Origin: TMP-24 sp031376305
Lineage (GTDB): Bacteria; Pseudomonadota; Alphaproteobacteria; Rhodobacterales; Rhodobacteraceae
Assembly: GCA_031376305.1 (NCBI GenBank)
Contig: JANMDM010000228.1
Coordinates: 1-7,239, forward strand
Reading direction: 5' to 3'
Length of the DNA stretch: 7,239 nt
Part shown: piece after piece, positions 1-5,902 of the stretch
Numbering within the stretch: position 1 is the first letter of the stretch
Layout of the letters: the number at the start of each line of letters is the position of its first letter
Made by a program: the position numbers and the translations under genes
Notes under the pieces: model-generated
What the model saw: the letters and a program-made list of their open reading frames with translations, nothing else
Database searches by the model: none
What the model was told of the DNA's origin: nothing

Positions 1-205
1 GTTGACAGCCTGCTCACCGTTAGGTAGTCGTATTGCCGAGCCGGTGAACCCGCGCCTGGGGCCAACGCTTTGCCGAAGGTGACAACAATTGCAGAGGGAA
101 CGGAGGACAGTGCGGAATTACCGCCGCAACATCGCCACCGACATACGCCGCCACTCGCACTTGCCGGAGACCGCAAGAAACCTACGCTAGCATGAGACAC
201 TTCAA
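1..205. other. Upstream non-coding stretch, no gene recognised
   Basis: All forward frames in this stretch are cut by early stops and I recognise no protein tail. A TTGACA hexamer at 2-7 resembles a -35 box, but no good -10 box follows at the usual spacing, so I do not call a promoter. A small dyad, GCGG and CCGC around AATTA (112-124), and a GCTAGC palindrome at 186-191, just before the regulator gene, are the only notable structures. Control sequences of the GntR gene probably lie here, but none can be placed firmly. Confidence 0.4.
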
Positions 206-883
206 ATGATCGCGAAAAGAATGCTGAGCGACCAAATTCGGGACAAGATCCTCGAGCGCATCTTGAGCGGCGCCTATGCACAAGGCGACCGAATCGTCGA
301 GGCACAACTGGCAAAGGAATTCAAGGTCAGTCAGTCACCTATCCGAGAGGCTTTGCGCGATCTCGTGGCCATGCAATTCATAGAACTTGAACCGTTCAAA
401 GGGGCGCGGGTCCGACGTATCTCGTCCGAAGAGATCCTTCAGACCTATCCCGTTCGCGCCGTGCTCGAAGAATTGGCCGGACAACTGGCGGCCAAGGTCT
501 TTGCCGGAAACGCAGAGAGCCTGCATGCCATTTACGAAAAAATGGCAAGCGCGGCGCGCAAGCACGATATTGCGGAACTGGTTCAGCTCGATGCCCAGTT
601 GCACCGAAAGATATTGGAAGCTACTGGAAACGCCCCCCTGATCAAGACATGGGAGTCGCTGATGATCGAGTCTTGGACCTATGTCACAGCGGTAAAGATC
701 GTGCCCTCCGATATGGATCTGATGACCGTCGTCGAAATGCACCTGCCACTGATCGATGCGTTGCAAGCGGGTGACGCCGGTCGCGCTGCACATTGCATGA
801 AGGCCCATATCATCGCCTTCGCGGATATGCTGCAAAAAGAAATTGGCGCACACTCTGGCGTTTTCGCAGCATCGCCTGACTGA
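206..883 (+). CDS. GntR-family transcriptional regulator, FCD subfamily
   Basis: This 225-residue protein has the two-domain plan of FadR/FCD-type GntR regulators and the normal length for them. Residues about 8-72 form the winged helix-turn-helix, with the hallmark stretch VSQSPIREALRDL (41-53) as recognition region. Residues about 75-210 form the all-helical FCD effector domain. Its metal/ligand-binding positions are visible as D129 and H133 (in LDAQLHRKILEATGN), H179 (EMHLPLIDAL) and H201 (MKAHI). Such proteins are usually dimeric repressors released by a small carboxylic acid. The ATG at 206 has only a weak ribosome site; a second in-frame ATG at 221 would keep the whole DNA-binding domain and cannot be excluded. 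The E1 gene begins 92 bp downstream on the same strand, so the likely role is local control of that gene. The effector is unknown. Confidence 0.93.
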   Translation: MIAKRMLSDQIRDKILERILSGAYAQGDRIVEAQLAKEFKVSQSPIREALRDLVAMQFIELEPFKGARVRRISSEEILQTYPVRAVLEELAGQLAAKVFAGNAESLHAIYEKMASAARKHDIAELVQLDAQLHRKILEATGNAPLIKTWESLMIESWTYVTAVKIVPSDMDLMTVVEMHLPLIDALQAGDAGRAAHCMKAHIIAFADMLQKEIGAHSGVFAASPD

Positions 884-897
884 ACGGGTCGCCGTTC
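882..897 (+). terminator. Hairpin at the end of the GntR gene, weak terminator candidate
   Basis: GAACGG pairs perfectly with CCGTTC across a GTCG loop, overlapping the GntR stop codon. A C-rich tract rather than a T-tract follows, so intrinsic termination would be poor. It may only slow polymerase or affect the mRNA between the two genes. Confidence 0.25.
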
Positions 898-928
898 GCC
901 CCCGCCCCCCGGGATCGCTGCTTGATTC

Positions 929-942
929 AGCGTAATGACGCT
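929..942. promoter_or_regulatory. Candidate regulator operator between gntR and the E1 gene
   Basis: A perfect dyad of AGCGT and ACGCT separated by AATG lies 34 bp before the E1 start. Small dyads of this shape are typical of GntR-family operators, and the position suits repression of E1. The half-site ACGCTA recurs at 184-189, just before the GntR start, which would fit autoregulation. An 8-bp palindrome CAATATTG at 953-960 is a second candidate or part of a -10 region. The assignment to this regulator is inferred from position only. Confidence 0.35.
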
Positions 943-964
943 ACCAATGCGGCAATATTGAATT

Positions 965-968
965 GGAG
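965..968 (+). promoter_or_regulatory. Ribosome binding site of the E1 gene
   Basis: GGAG is followed by a 7-nt spacer and the ATG at 976. It is clearly better than anything before the regulator gene and supports the chosen E1 start. Confidence 0.65.
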
Positions 969-975
969 TTGAGAG

Positions 976-2979
976 ATGAGCACCACAAAAGAAGCATTAA
1001 CCCCAATCCCACAACAACATGCCGATTTCGCCCGCAAGACCTTTGCCGAAATCGCTTTCATCCGCGCGTTCGAGCAATGCGCGCTTGACCTGACACAGTC
1101 CAACCCGCCCGCCGTTTCCGGCTCGATGCATTTATGCGCCGGCCAAGAGGCACTGGTCGTCGGCGCGGTATCGGGCTTGCGCGAAACCGATCAAATCATC
1201 GCAACCTATCGCGGCCACGGCTGGGCATTGGCTTCTGGGCTTGAACCGGCGAAGGTCATGGCCGAAATCTGCCAAAAGCGGGATGGCGTCAACGGTGGCC
1301 GCGGAGGATCAGCCTATTTGTCCGCCGCCGGGACGCGCTTTATCGGCGAGAATTCGATTGTCGGCGCGGGCACAACGATCGCCTGTGGCGTCGCGATGGC
1401 CAATCTCGCCGCCGGCAATCAAAAGGTAGTTTGCGTGTCAATTGGTGACGGGTCGACCAATCAGGGATCGGTGCACGAGGCCATGGTCTTCGCGGCTGCA
1501 CGCAAACTTCCGGTGATCTTCGTCATCGAGAATAATGGCTGGTCCGAGCTTACGCCCACCAGCCGAACCATCATGGTGCCCCGGATCGCACAGCGCGGTT
1601 CTGCCTATGGCATTCCGTCGGCCACTGTCAGTGGCATCGACCCGATCAAAGTGCGCGACAGCATCGCGCAGGCAGCTGAAGCCTGCCGCGCCGGGAAGGG
1701 TCCGGCGCTGCTCGAATTTCGGATCCCCCGCCTTTGGGGACATTACAATCGGGACATCGAGCATTACCGGTCGAGGGACGATAAAAGCGAAGCTGCCGAG
1801 CAGGACCCTTTGGCTGTGCTTGGCAAGCGGCTGGTGTTGTCCAACTTGATGTCCGACTCCGAGGTTCAGGCAGAAGTATCCGCCGCTGAAAAGCGGGCAA
1901 AGGATCTGACCAAAACCGTAATCGTCGGCTCCGACCCCGATGTCGCAACGCGGCTCGACCATGTTGTCAAAGTGCCGTCGAATGCCTCGCCAAAGACCCT
2001 TCAGACTAAGGAGATGACCTATATCGAGGCGGTCAACCTGGCTTTGCGCAGCGAGTTGGAGCAGGATCAGAACGTCTTAGTCTATGGCGAAGACGTCGGG
2101 CATGCTGGCGGCATTTTTGGTGCCAGCCGTTACCTGCAACGCGATTTTGGCGAAGCCCGCGTTTTTGATACACCAATTGCTGAGAATGCAATCCTTGGTT
2201 CTGCAGTTGGCGCGGCCATTTCGGGACTAAAGCCCATCGTCGAAATCATGTGGGCCGACTTCGTCTTTGTCGCACTCGACCAATTGATCAATCAGGCGGC
2301 AAACGTGCGCTATTTGAGCCAAGGCAAATTGAATTGCCCGATGGTCGTGCGAATGCAACAAGGTGTCACGCCGGGGTCCTGCGCCCAGCATTCCCAGTCG
2401 ATCGAGGCGATCCTCGCACATATACCTGGGTTAAAGGTGGCGCTAGCCGCATCGGCGGACGACGCCTACGCGCTTATCCGAGCAGCGGTTGCCGATCCTG
2501 ACCCCTGTGTGGTCATCGAGGCGCGCGCACTTTACGCCGACAAGGGCCCAGTCAACATCACCGACGTCGGGGAGGCGGTCGGCAAAGCGCGGGTCCGCCG
2601 TACAGGCAAGGACGTTGCGATAGTGACTTGGGGCACGATGGTGCCGAAAGCGATGGCGGCAGCTGACGATCTTGCGGCAGAAGGCTTCGAGGCTTACGTG
2701 CTCGATCTGCGCTGGCTCAACCCAATTGATGACAATGCTCTGAAAGCAGCGGTTCTTGCGGTGTCCGGAAGAGTCGTCATCGCGCATGAGGCCACCCGCT
2801 CCGGCGGATTTGCCGGCGAAATTGCCCTTCGGATCATCGAGCTGTGTGGCGAAGCTGTCAAACTTCAGCTCATCCGCGTTACGACTCCTGACGTGCGCAT
2901 GCCGGCGAGCGCTGTCTTGCAAAAGGAACTGATTCCAAAAATAGGCGACCTGATCCGCGCCGCGAAATCACTGCTCTAA
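976..2979 (+). CDS. Fused alpha/beta E1 subunit of a thiamine-diphosphate 2-oxo-acid dehydrogenase
   Basis: The 667-residue protein joins both E1 subunits of a pyruvate, branched-chain or acetoin dehydrogenase type enzyme. E1 decarboxylates its substrate on thiamine diphosphate and passes the acyl group to the lipoyl arm of E2. Residues about 15-325 are the alpha part: TYRGHG at 77-82, and the cofactor/Mg motif starting GDGSTNQGS at 157 and ending ENN at 185-187. A hinge near 325-345 leads to the beta part (about 346-667), with GEDVG at 371-375, DTPIAE at 398-403 (E403 aligns with the Glu that activates thiamine) and AQHSQS at 471-476 (H472 aligns with the conserved active-site His). All key residues look intact. 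Fused E1 chains are known in several bacteria. No E2 or E3 gene follows; mobile-element debris starts 24 bp on. The exact substrate cannot be read from the sequence. The preceding GntR regulator suggests inducible catabolism. Confidence 0.92.
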   Translation: MSTTKEALTPIPQQHADFARKTFAEIAFIRAFEQCALDLTQSNPPAVSGSMHLCAGQEALVVGAVSGLRETDQIIATYRGHGWALASGLEPAKVMAEICQKRDGVNGGRGGSAYLSAAGTRFIGENSIVGAGTTIACGVAMANLAAGNQKVVCVSIGDGSTNQGSVHEAMVFAAARKLPVIFVIENNGWSELTPTSRTIMVPRIAQRGSAYGIPSATVSGIDPIKVRDSIAQAAEACRAGKGPALLEFRIPRLWGHYNRDIEHYRSRDDKSEAAEQDPLAVLGKRLVLSNLMSDSEVQAEVSAAEKRAKDLTKTVIVGSDPDVATRLDHVVKVPSNASPKTLQTKEMTYIEAVNLALRSELEQDQNVLVYGEDVGHAGGIFGASRYLQRDFGEARVFDTPIAENAILGSAVGAAISGLKPIVEIMWADFVFVALDQLINQAANVRYLSQGKLNCPMVVRMQQGVTPGSCAQHSQSIEAILAHIPGLKVALAASADDAYALIRAAVADPDPCVVIEARALYADKGPVNITDVGEAVGKARVRRTGKDVAIVTWGTMVPKAMAAADDLAAEGFEAYVLDLRWLNPIDDNALKAAVLAVSGRVVIAHEATRSGGFAGEIALRIIELCGEAVKLQLIRVTTPDVRMPASAVLQKELIPKIGDLIRAAKSLL

Positions 2980-3003
2980 TATCCGTACACTTCAAGCTCG
3001 ACT

Positions 3004-3097
3004 ATGACCAAGATTGGCTACGCCCGCTGCTCGACAGTCAAACAGGACGTGACCGCGCAGCGGCAGGCCCTATGTGCTTTGAGGGTATCTGAGGGCC
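3004..3097 (+). pseudogene. N-terminal fragment of a Tn3-type serine resolvase/invertase
   Basis: Starting at ATG 3004, the sequence encodes MTKIGYARCSTVKQD and continues to about residue 32 with QALCALRVSEGL. This is the start of the serine recombinase catalytic domain: R8 and the nucleophile S10 sit in the family pattern YARCST. A full resolvase is about 180-200 residues. Here homology stops at the left end of the IS21 element, and the missing remainder is not found beyond the right end. The frame stays open into the IS to 3273, but that tail is not resolvase-like. The fragment is dead and marks a former transposon or plasmid segment joined right behind the E1 gene. Confidence 0.8.
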
Positions 3098-3124
3098 TGT
3101 CAACGGCAAAGCAAAAGTGGGCCA
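3098..3124 (+). repeat. IS21 left terminal inverted repeat
   Basis: Read inward, this end begins TGTCAACGGCAAAGCAAAAG and pairs with the right end at 5731-5757 at 21 of 27 positions. The TG start fits the IS21 family. The resolvase fragment ends exactly here. Confidence 0.7.
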
Positions 3125-3133
3125 AAGGGCAGC

Positions 3134-3153
3134 GCAAAATGTTGCCACTTTGG
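3134..3153 (+). repeat. IS21 left internal end-repeat
   Basis: GCAAAATGTTGCCACTTTGG here matches GTAAAACTTTGCCACTTTGG at the right end (5678-5697, - strand) at 17 of 20 positions. Multiple such blocks at both ends are the expected IstA binding sites of IS21 elements. The related core GGGCCAAA occurs at 3119-3126, 3246-3253 and 5675-5682. Confidence 0.6.
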
Positions 3154-3184
3154 GGTTGGTATGATTGCCGCATAGAGGCGTGCC

Positions 3185-3253
3185 AGCATCCGGGCGGCCG
3201 CGCTTTTCATAGAGCTGGCGGTTGCCCGGATGCTTTGGCCCGTCAGGGCCAAA
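3185..3253. repeat. Two adjacent hairpins between the IS left end and istB
   Basis: AGCATCCGGGC (3185-3195) pairs perfectly with GCCCGGATGCT (3224-3234) across a 28-nt loop. It is followed directly by TTTGGCCC (3234-3241), which pairs with GGGCCAAA (3246-3253) around a GTCA loop. Read on the - strand, the second hairpin starts 22 nt after the istB stop. It could act as a terminator for the IS genes, though no T-tract follows, or it could be another palindromic insert like those inside istA and istB. Confidence 0.55.
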
Positions 3254-3275
3254 TACCTGCGATGTTGGTGTAGGG

Positions 3276-4076
3276 TTACGCCTTGTCCTGGCGGGCCTTG
3301 CTCTGGCCGAGGCGGTAACTTTCGCCGTTCATTTCAAGGATATTCACGTGGTGGGTCAACCGGTCGAGGAGTGCACCGGTCAAGCGTTCGGAACCAAAGG
3401 TTTCGGTCCATTCGTCGAAGGGCAGATTGCTGGTGATCAATGTCGCGCCCCGCTCATAGCGTTGCGAGATCAGCTCGAACAAGAGTTCGGCGCCGGTTTT
3501 GCTGAGCGGCACGCAGCCCAACCCGTCAATGATCTGCAGCTTGTGGGACCATTTGTTTTTGAAGCCGCAGCAGCCTGCGCTCATCCCTGGCCTCCATCAG
3601 TTCGTGAACAAGGGCCGCCGCGGTGACAAAACCGACGGACAGACCTTTCTGGCATGCGGATAGGCCAAGGCCGAGGGCAATGTGGGTCTTGCCGGTGCCC
3701 GACGGACCAAGTGCTATGACATTCTCACGCCGTTCAATCCATTCGCAGCGCGCCAGTTCGAGAACCTGCATCTTGTTCAAGGCCGGGATCGCCTTGAAGT
3801 CAAAGCTGTCCAGGCTTTTGACGGCGGGGAATTTGGCGGCCTTGATCCGGCGCTCGATCATGCGGCGTTCTCGTCAGCGGGCGGACGCCCGCAAATCATG
3901 ATCTGGCGGCGAACGCCGCCGGGCATCTCCAGTTCAATCAGCCGCGCCAGGAACTGCATATGGTCCAGTCCCTCGGCCGCAGCTTGCCTGGCCAGTTTGC
4001 CGTATTCCCGCAGAACGGTCGGCAGCCGCAGGGATTTGAGGCGGTGGTTCAGAAGGATTTCGGGGGCTTCGATCAT
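3276..4076 (-). pseudogene. istB: istB, AAA+ ATPase of the IS21 element, broken by two frame lesions
   Basis: IstB is the helper ATPase that assists the IstA transposase in target choice. The start MIEAPEILLNHRLKSL lies at 4076, overlapping the istA stop as ATGA. Three pieces in two frames together make a normal protein of about 251 residues. Piece 1 ends at LIELEM (about 3924). Piece 2 resumes at RERRMIERRIKAAKF (about 3873) and carries Walker A as GPSGTGKTH. Piece 3 (from about 3545) carries Walker B and ends at the TAA at 3276. The first break is a 50-nt palindromic segment (net about 44 nt extra). The second is a 1-nt gain near the GGG at 3545-3547. Walker B reads IIDGLG instead of the usual IIDELG, so the catalytic Glu is also lost. 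The gene is not functional. Confidence 0.87.
3874..3923. repeat. Double-hairpin insert in istB (insert A)
   Basis: This segment sits between the codons for LIELEM and RERRM of istB, where the family normally has about two residues. It holds GCGGGCG paired with CGCCCGC around GA (3877-3892), an ATCATGAT palindrome (3895-3902), and GGCGGCG paired with CGCCGCC around AA (3905-3920). Almost every base is in a dyad. It shifts the reading frame. That it is an insertion rests on the recalled IstB pattern. Confidence 0.7.
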
Positions 4077-4867
4077 GCTGCCTGCCCCCGCATCAGGGAC
4101 ATGTAGCTGGCCGCAGATGTCGTGCCGACGTTGGCCTTTGGCAGGTAGGGATAGACATCCAGATCCAGTTTGGGGGGCAGCTTCTCGACCTGACACAGCA
4201 CAAGGTGTTTGACGGCATCAAACCCGATCGCGCCCATGCGCAGCGCATTTTTGACGGCGACATGCAGGTCCTCCATCTCGAATGTCTCCAAGAGCCGCAA
4301 GACCTGCACATACTCACGTCGTCCGGCCTTGATCATCCGGGCTTTCATCAAGCGGCGCAGGGTCGCAAATTCGTCCGGCAAGTCCCAGCCCGCCAAAGGG
4401 GCAGCTTGATCCAATGCGCCCGCCTTCTGCTCCAGAAGGGGCAGGTAGTGGATCGGGTCAAAGACCATGTCTTCGCGACCCCAACATCTGGCGTGGCGGG
4501 CAATCACATTGCCGCCGCAGCCGATCACAACCTGGTCGACATAGTCACGAAGCCAGACATCACGGTGACCATAAGCAACCGGCACTGAGTAATCGTTGGT
4601 CTTGTAGCGCACCAGTGCTTGCGAGTTCACTTGGCCGCTGGCCTGATCACAGGCGTCAAACGGGGCCGCGGGCAGATCCATCATCGCCTCGAGATCACGC
4701 GCCAGACGTTGCCCGATGCTCTCGCTATGACCGCGCAAAACGTCCGCCTGACGCTTGCGGCACTGCTCCGCCAGCCAGAGATTGAGGTCGTCCCATGTCG
4801 CAAAGCGGGGGATGGGCACCATGAAGTTGCGCCGCGCATATCCAACCAGGCCCTCGACAGCACCGTT

Positions 4868-4905
4868 CGCCATTGGGCTCGAACCAATGGCGCCTCAATG
4901 GCTCA
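4868..4905. repeat. Hairpin insert in istA before the catalytic Glu (insert B)
   Basis: The 38 extra bases begin with a perfect 9-bp hairpin, CGCCATTGG and CCAATGGCG (4868-4876, 4884-4892), around a 7-nt loop. A 13-nt tail follows, ending CTCA, which is tandemly repeated at the edge (4902-4909). The insert lies between the codons for GKGNE and NGAVEG, where IS21 transposases normally read GKGND-KG without a gap. On the - strand the loop reads TTCGAGC, which fits the tRNA T-loop pattern, but no tRNA surrounds it. Confidence 0.7.
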
Positions 4906-5028
4906 CTCATTGCCCTTGCCGGGTCGACCATAGCGGTCATGGATGAAGTAGTGCGACAAGAACCCGCTGAACAACTTGGCCCGCTTGCGTGTGTCATCCG
5001 GCAGGATCTTCGCGACCAGGCACCGGTT

Positions 5029-5073
5029 CGTCAGGGAAACGATCCCCCGGATCGTTTCCTGATCCTCCTCACT
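5029..5073. repeat. In-frame hairpin insert in istA after the second catalytic Asp (insert C)
   Basis: Forty-five bases code for SEEDQETIRGIVSLT between SVLYD and NRCLVAKI, where the family pattern is SVLYDNDRCLVAKI. The segment contains GGAAACGATCC (5035-5045) and its exact complement (5049-5059) around CCC. Three further outer pairs form if one G (5034) is bulged. GTCA flanks it at 5030-5033 and 5074-5077. The reading frame stays open, but the loop would sit beside the active site. Confidence 0.68.
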
Positions 5074-5677
5074 GTCATACAGAACCGACTGCGGCACCCG
5101 TCCGAAGAACGCAAAAGCATGGACGTGGCCGTCAATCCAGGCCTCGGACACCGCAGCGGGATAAGCACGAACAAAGCAGGCATCGCTGTGGGGCAAATCC
5201 AGTGCGAAGAACTGCGCCTTTTGTTCAACACCACCAATCACCACCATGGCCTCGCCAAAATCCGCTTGGGCATGGCCAGCAGCATGGGCAAGCGGAACAA
5301 ACATCTCGCGGCTTCGTCGACCATGTTCGCGAACGTAATTCTTGACCGTCGTGTAGCCGCCCTTGAAGCCGTGCTCGTCCCGCAGCCGCTCAAAAACCCG
5401 CTTGGCGGTATGTCGTTGCTTGCGGTTCCGGCTGAGGTCTTCCAGCGGCCACTGGTCGATGAAACCGGTGAAACCATCCAGCTTGGGTCGCTTGATCTCC
5501 GCAGTGCGCCGATAGCGGGCGGCACTGAAAACCCCATGATCTTCTTCACGCTCGCGCGCGACACCCCAAAATGAACTGCTGCCGTACGTTCGCTCATGCC
5601 GCCCCGACGCGCGAGACGGACCTTCCGATAAAGTTCCACGATTAAAATACCCCCGCCCTCCCTGCCGCCAGAAAGGG

Positions 5678-5697
5678 CCAAAGTGGCAAAGTTTTAC
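5678..5697 (-). repeat. IS21 right internal end-repeat
   Basis: Read on the - strand this is GTAAAACTTTGCCACTTTGG, 17 of 20 identical to 3134-3153 near the left end. It lies just before istA and probably binds IstA. It may also overlap the istA promoter region. Confidence 0.6.
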
Positions 5698-5730
5698 TCT
5701 GCCCGCAGCAAAACTATCCCGCCACTTCCG

Positions 5731-5757
5731 TGGCAAACTTTTGCACTGCCGTTCTCA
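5731..5757 (-). repeat. IS21 right terminal inverted repeat
   Basis: Read inward on the - strand it starts TGAGAACGGCAGTGCAAAAG, matching the left end at 21 of 27 positions. The phage-like coding fragment begins at or within a few bases of its outer edge. Confidence 0.68.
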
Positions 5758-5758
5758 G

Positions 5759-5902
5759 CTGATCCGCCAAATCCTCACCGTCGCTGGCACTGCGCTGGTC
5801 GCGAAGGGACTCGTCCAGGCCTCCGATCTCGAACCGGTAATCGGCGCTCTTCTGACCATCGGGTCGGCGGTCTGGTCGGTGGCCGACAAGCGTGGCCGGT
5901 AA
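5759..5902 (+). pseudogene. C-terminal fragment of a small phage holin-like membrane protein
   Basis: The frame starting with LIRQILTVAGTALVAKGLV and ending WSVADKRGR before TAA (5900) has no ATG in reach; its 5' part is replaced by the IS right end. About 47 codons remain. They encode a hydrophobic stretch (ILTVAGTALVAKGLV), a short acidic linker (QASDLEP), a second hydrophobic helix (VIGALLTIGSAVWSVA) and a basic tail (DKRGR). This resembles the small Pam3-gp28-type putative phage holins found in alphaproteobacterial prophages, which form lysis pores in the inner membrane. The family call is from recalled pattern and is moderate; the membrane-helix plan and N-terminal truncation are what can be seen. 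It suggests a prophage once lay here. Confidence 0.55.

Larger units (their letters stand above)
4073..5681 (-). pseudogene. istA: istA, DDE transposase of the IS21 element, frameshifted
   Basis: IstA cuts and joins the IS ends. The N-terminus (IVELYRKVRLARRGGMSER) contains the helix-turn-helix GVSRASVKKIM. The likely start is GTG at 5639, with an ATG at 5681 also possible but overlapping an end-repeat. A 1-nt deletion near 5516 (after SVPP) moves the frame to YRRTAEIKRPKLDGF. The DDE (rve) domain follows: first Asp in AQADFGEA, second in SVLYD, third Glu in GAVEGLVGYARRNF. A 45-nt in-frame insert follows the second Asp, and a 38-nt insert breaks the frame just before the third Glu, between GKGNE and NGAVEG. 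The C-terminal part runs to the TGA at 4073. Restoring both lesions and removing the in-frame insert gives about 494 residues, normal for IstA. As it stands the gene is inactive. Confidence 0.88.
3098..5757 (-). mobile_element. Degenerate IS21-family insertion sequence
   Basis: The element spans about 2.66 kb, bounded by imperfect inverted repeats that begin TGTCAACGGCA (left) and TGAGAACGGCA (right, read inward) and match at 21 of the first 27 positions. It contains istA then istB on the - strand, overlapping by ATGA, which is the standard IS21 layout. It also has the repeated transposase-binding-like blocks near each end that are typical of this family. Both genes are broken, so it cannot move by itself. 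Taking out the extra hairpin segments gives about 2.5 kb, a usual size. No target-site duplication is visible: the bases outside the left end (GAGGGCC) do not match those outside the right end (GCTGATC). The exact end bases are uncertain by a few positions. Confidence 0.85.

Noticed and set aside
1..33. TTGACA promoter box, or the tip of another IS copy (GTTGACA resembles the inverse of the IS left tip)
   Set aside because: No matching -10 box at normal spacing, and only about 7 bases agree with the IS tip at the window edge. Both readings are within chance.
335..853. Long open frame on the - strand opposite the GntR gene
   Set aside because: It mirrors the codon structure of a clearly conserved + strand gene and encodes nothing recognisable.
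1438..1962. Long - strand open frame inside the E1 gene
   Set aside because: It is a shadow of the dehydrogenase coding frame; its protein has no family features.
3222..3626. + strand open frame of 134 codons over the IS left part
   Set aside because: It runs antisense to istB, has no recognisable domain, and spans an istB frame lesion.
4868..4892. Partial tRNA gene suggested by the TTCGAGC loop
   Set aside because: No D-arm, anticodon arm or acceptor pairing occurs within 90 bases, and the stem is too long for a T-arm.
3098..5757. CRISPR-like array from the many short repeats in the IS
   Set aside because: The repeats are inverted, few and unevenly spaced, and are explained by IS end-binding sites and hairpins. 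No regular repeat-spacer pattern exists.
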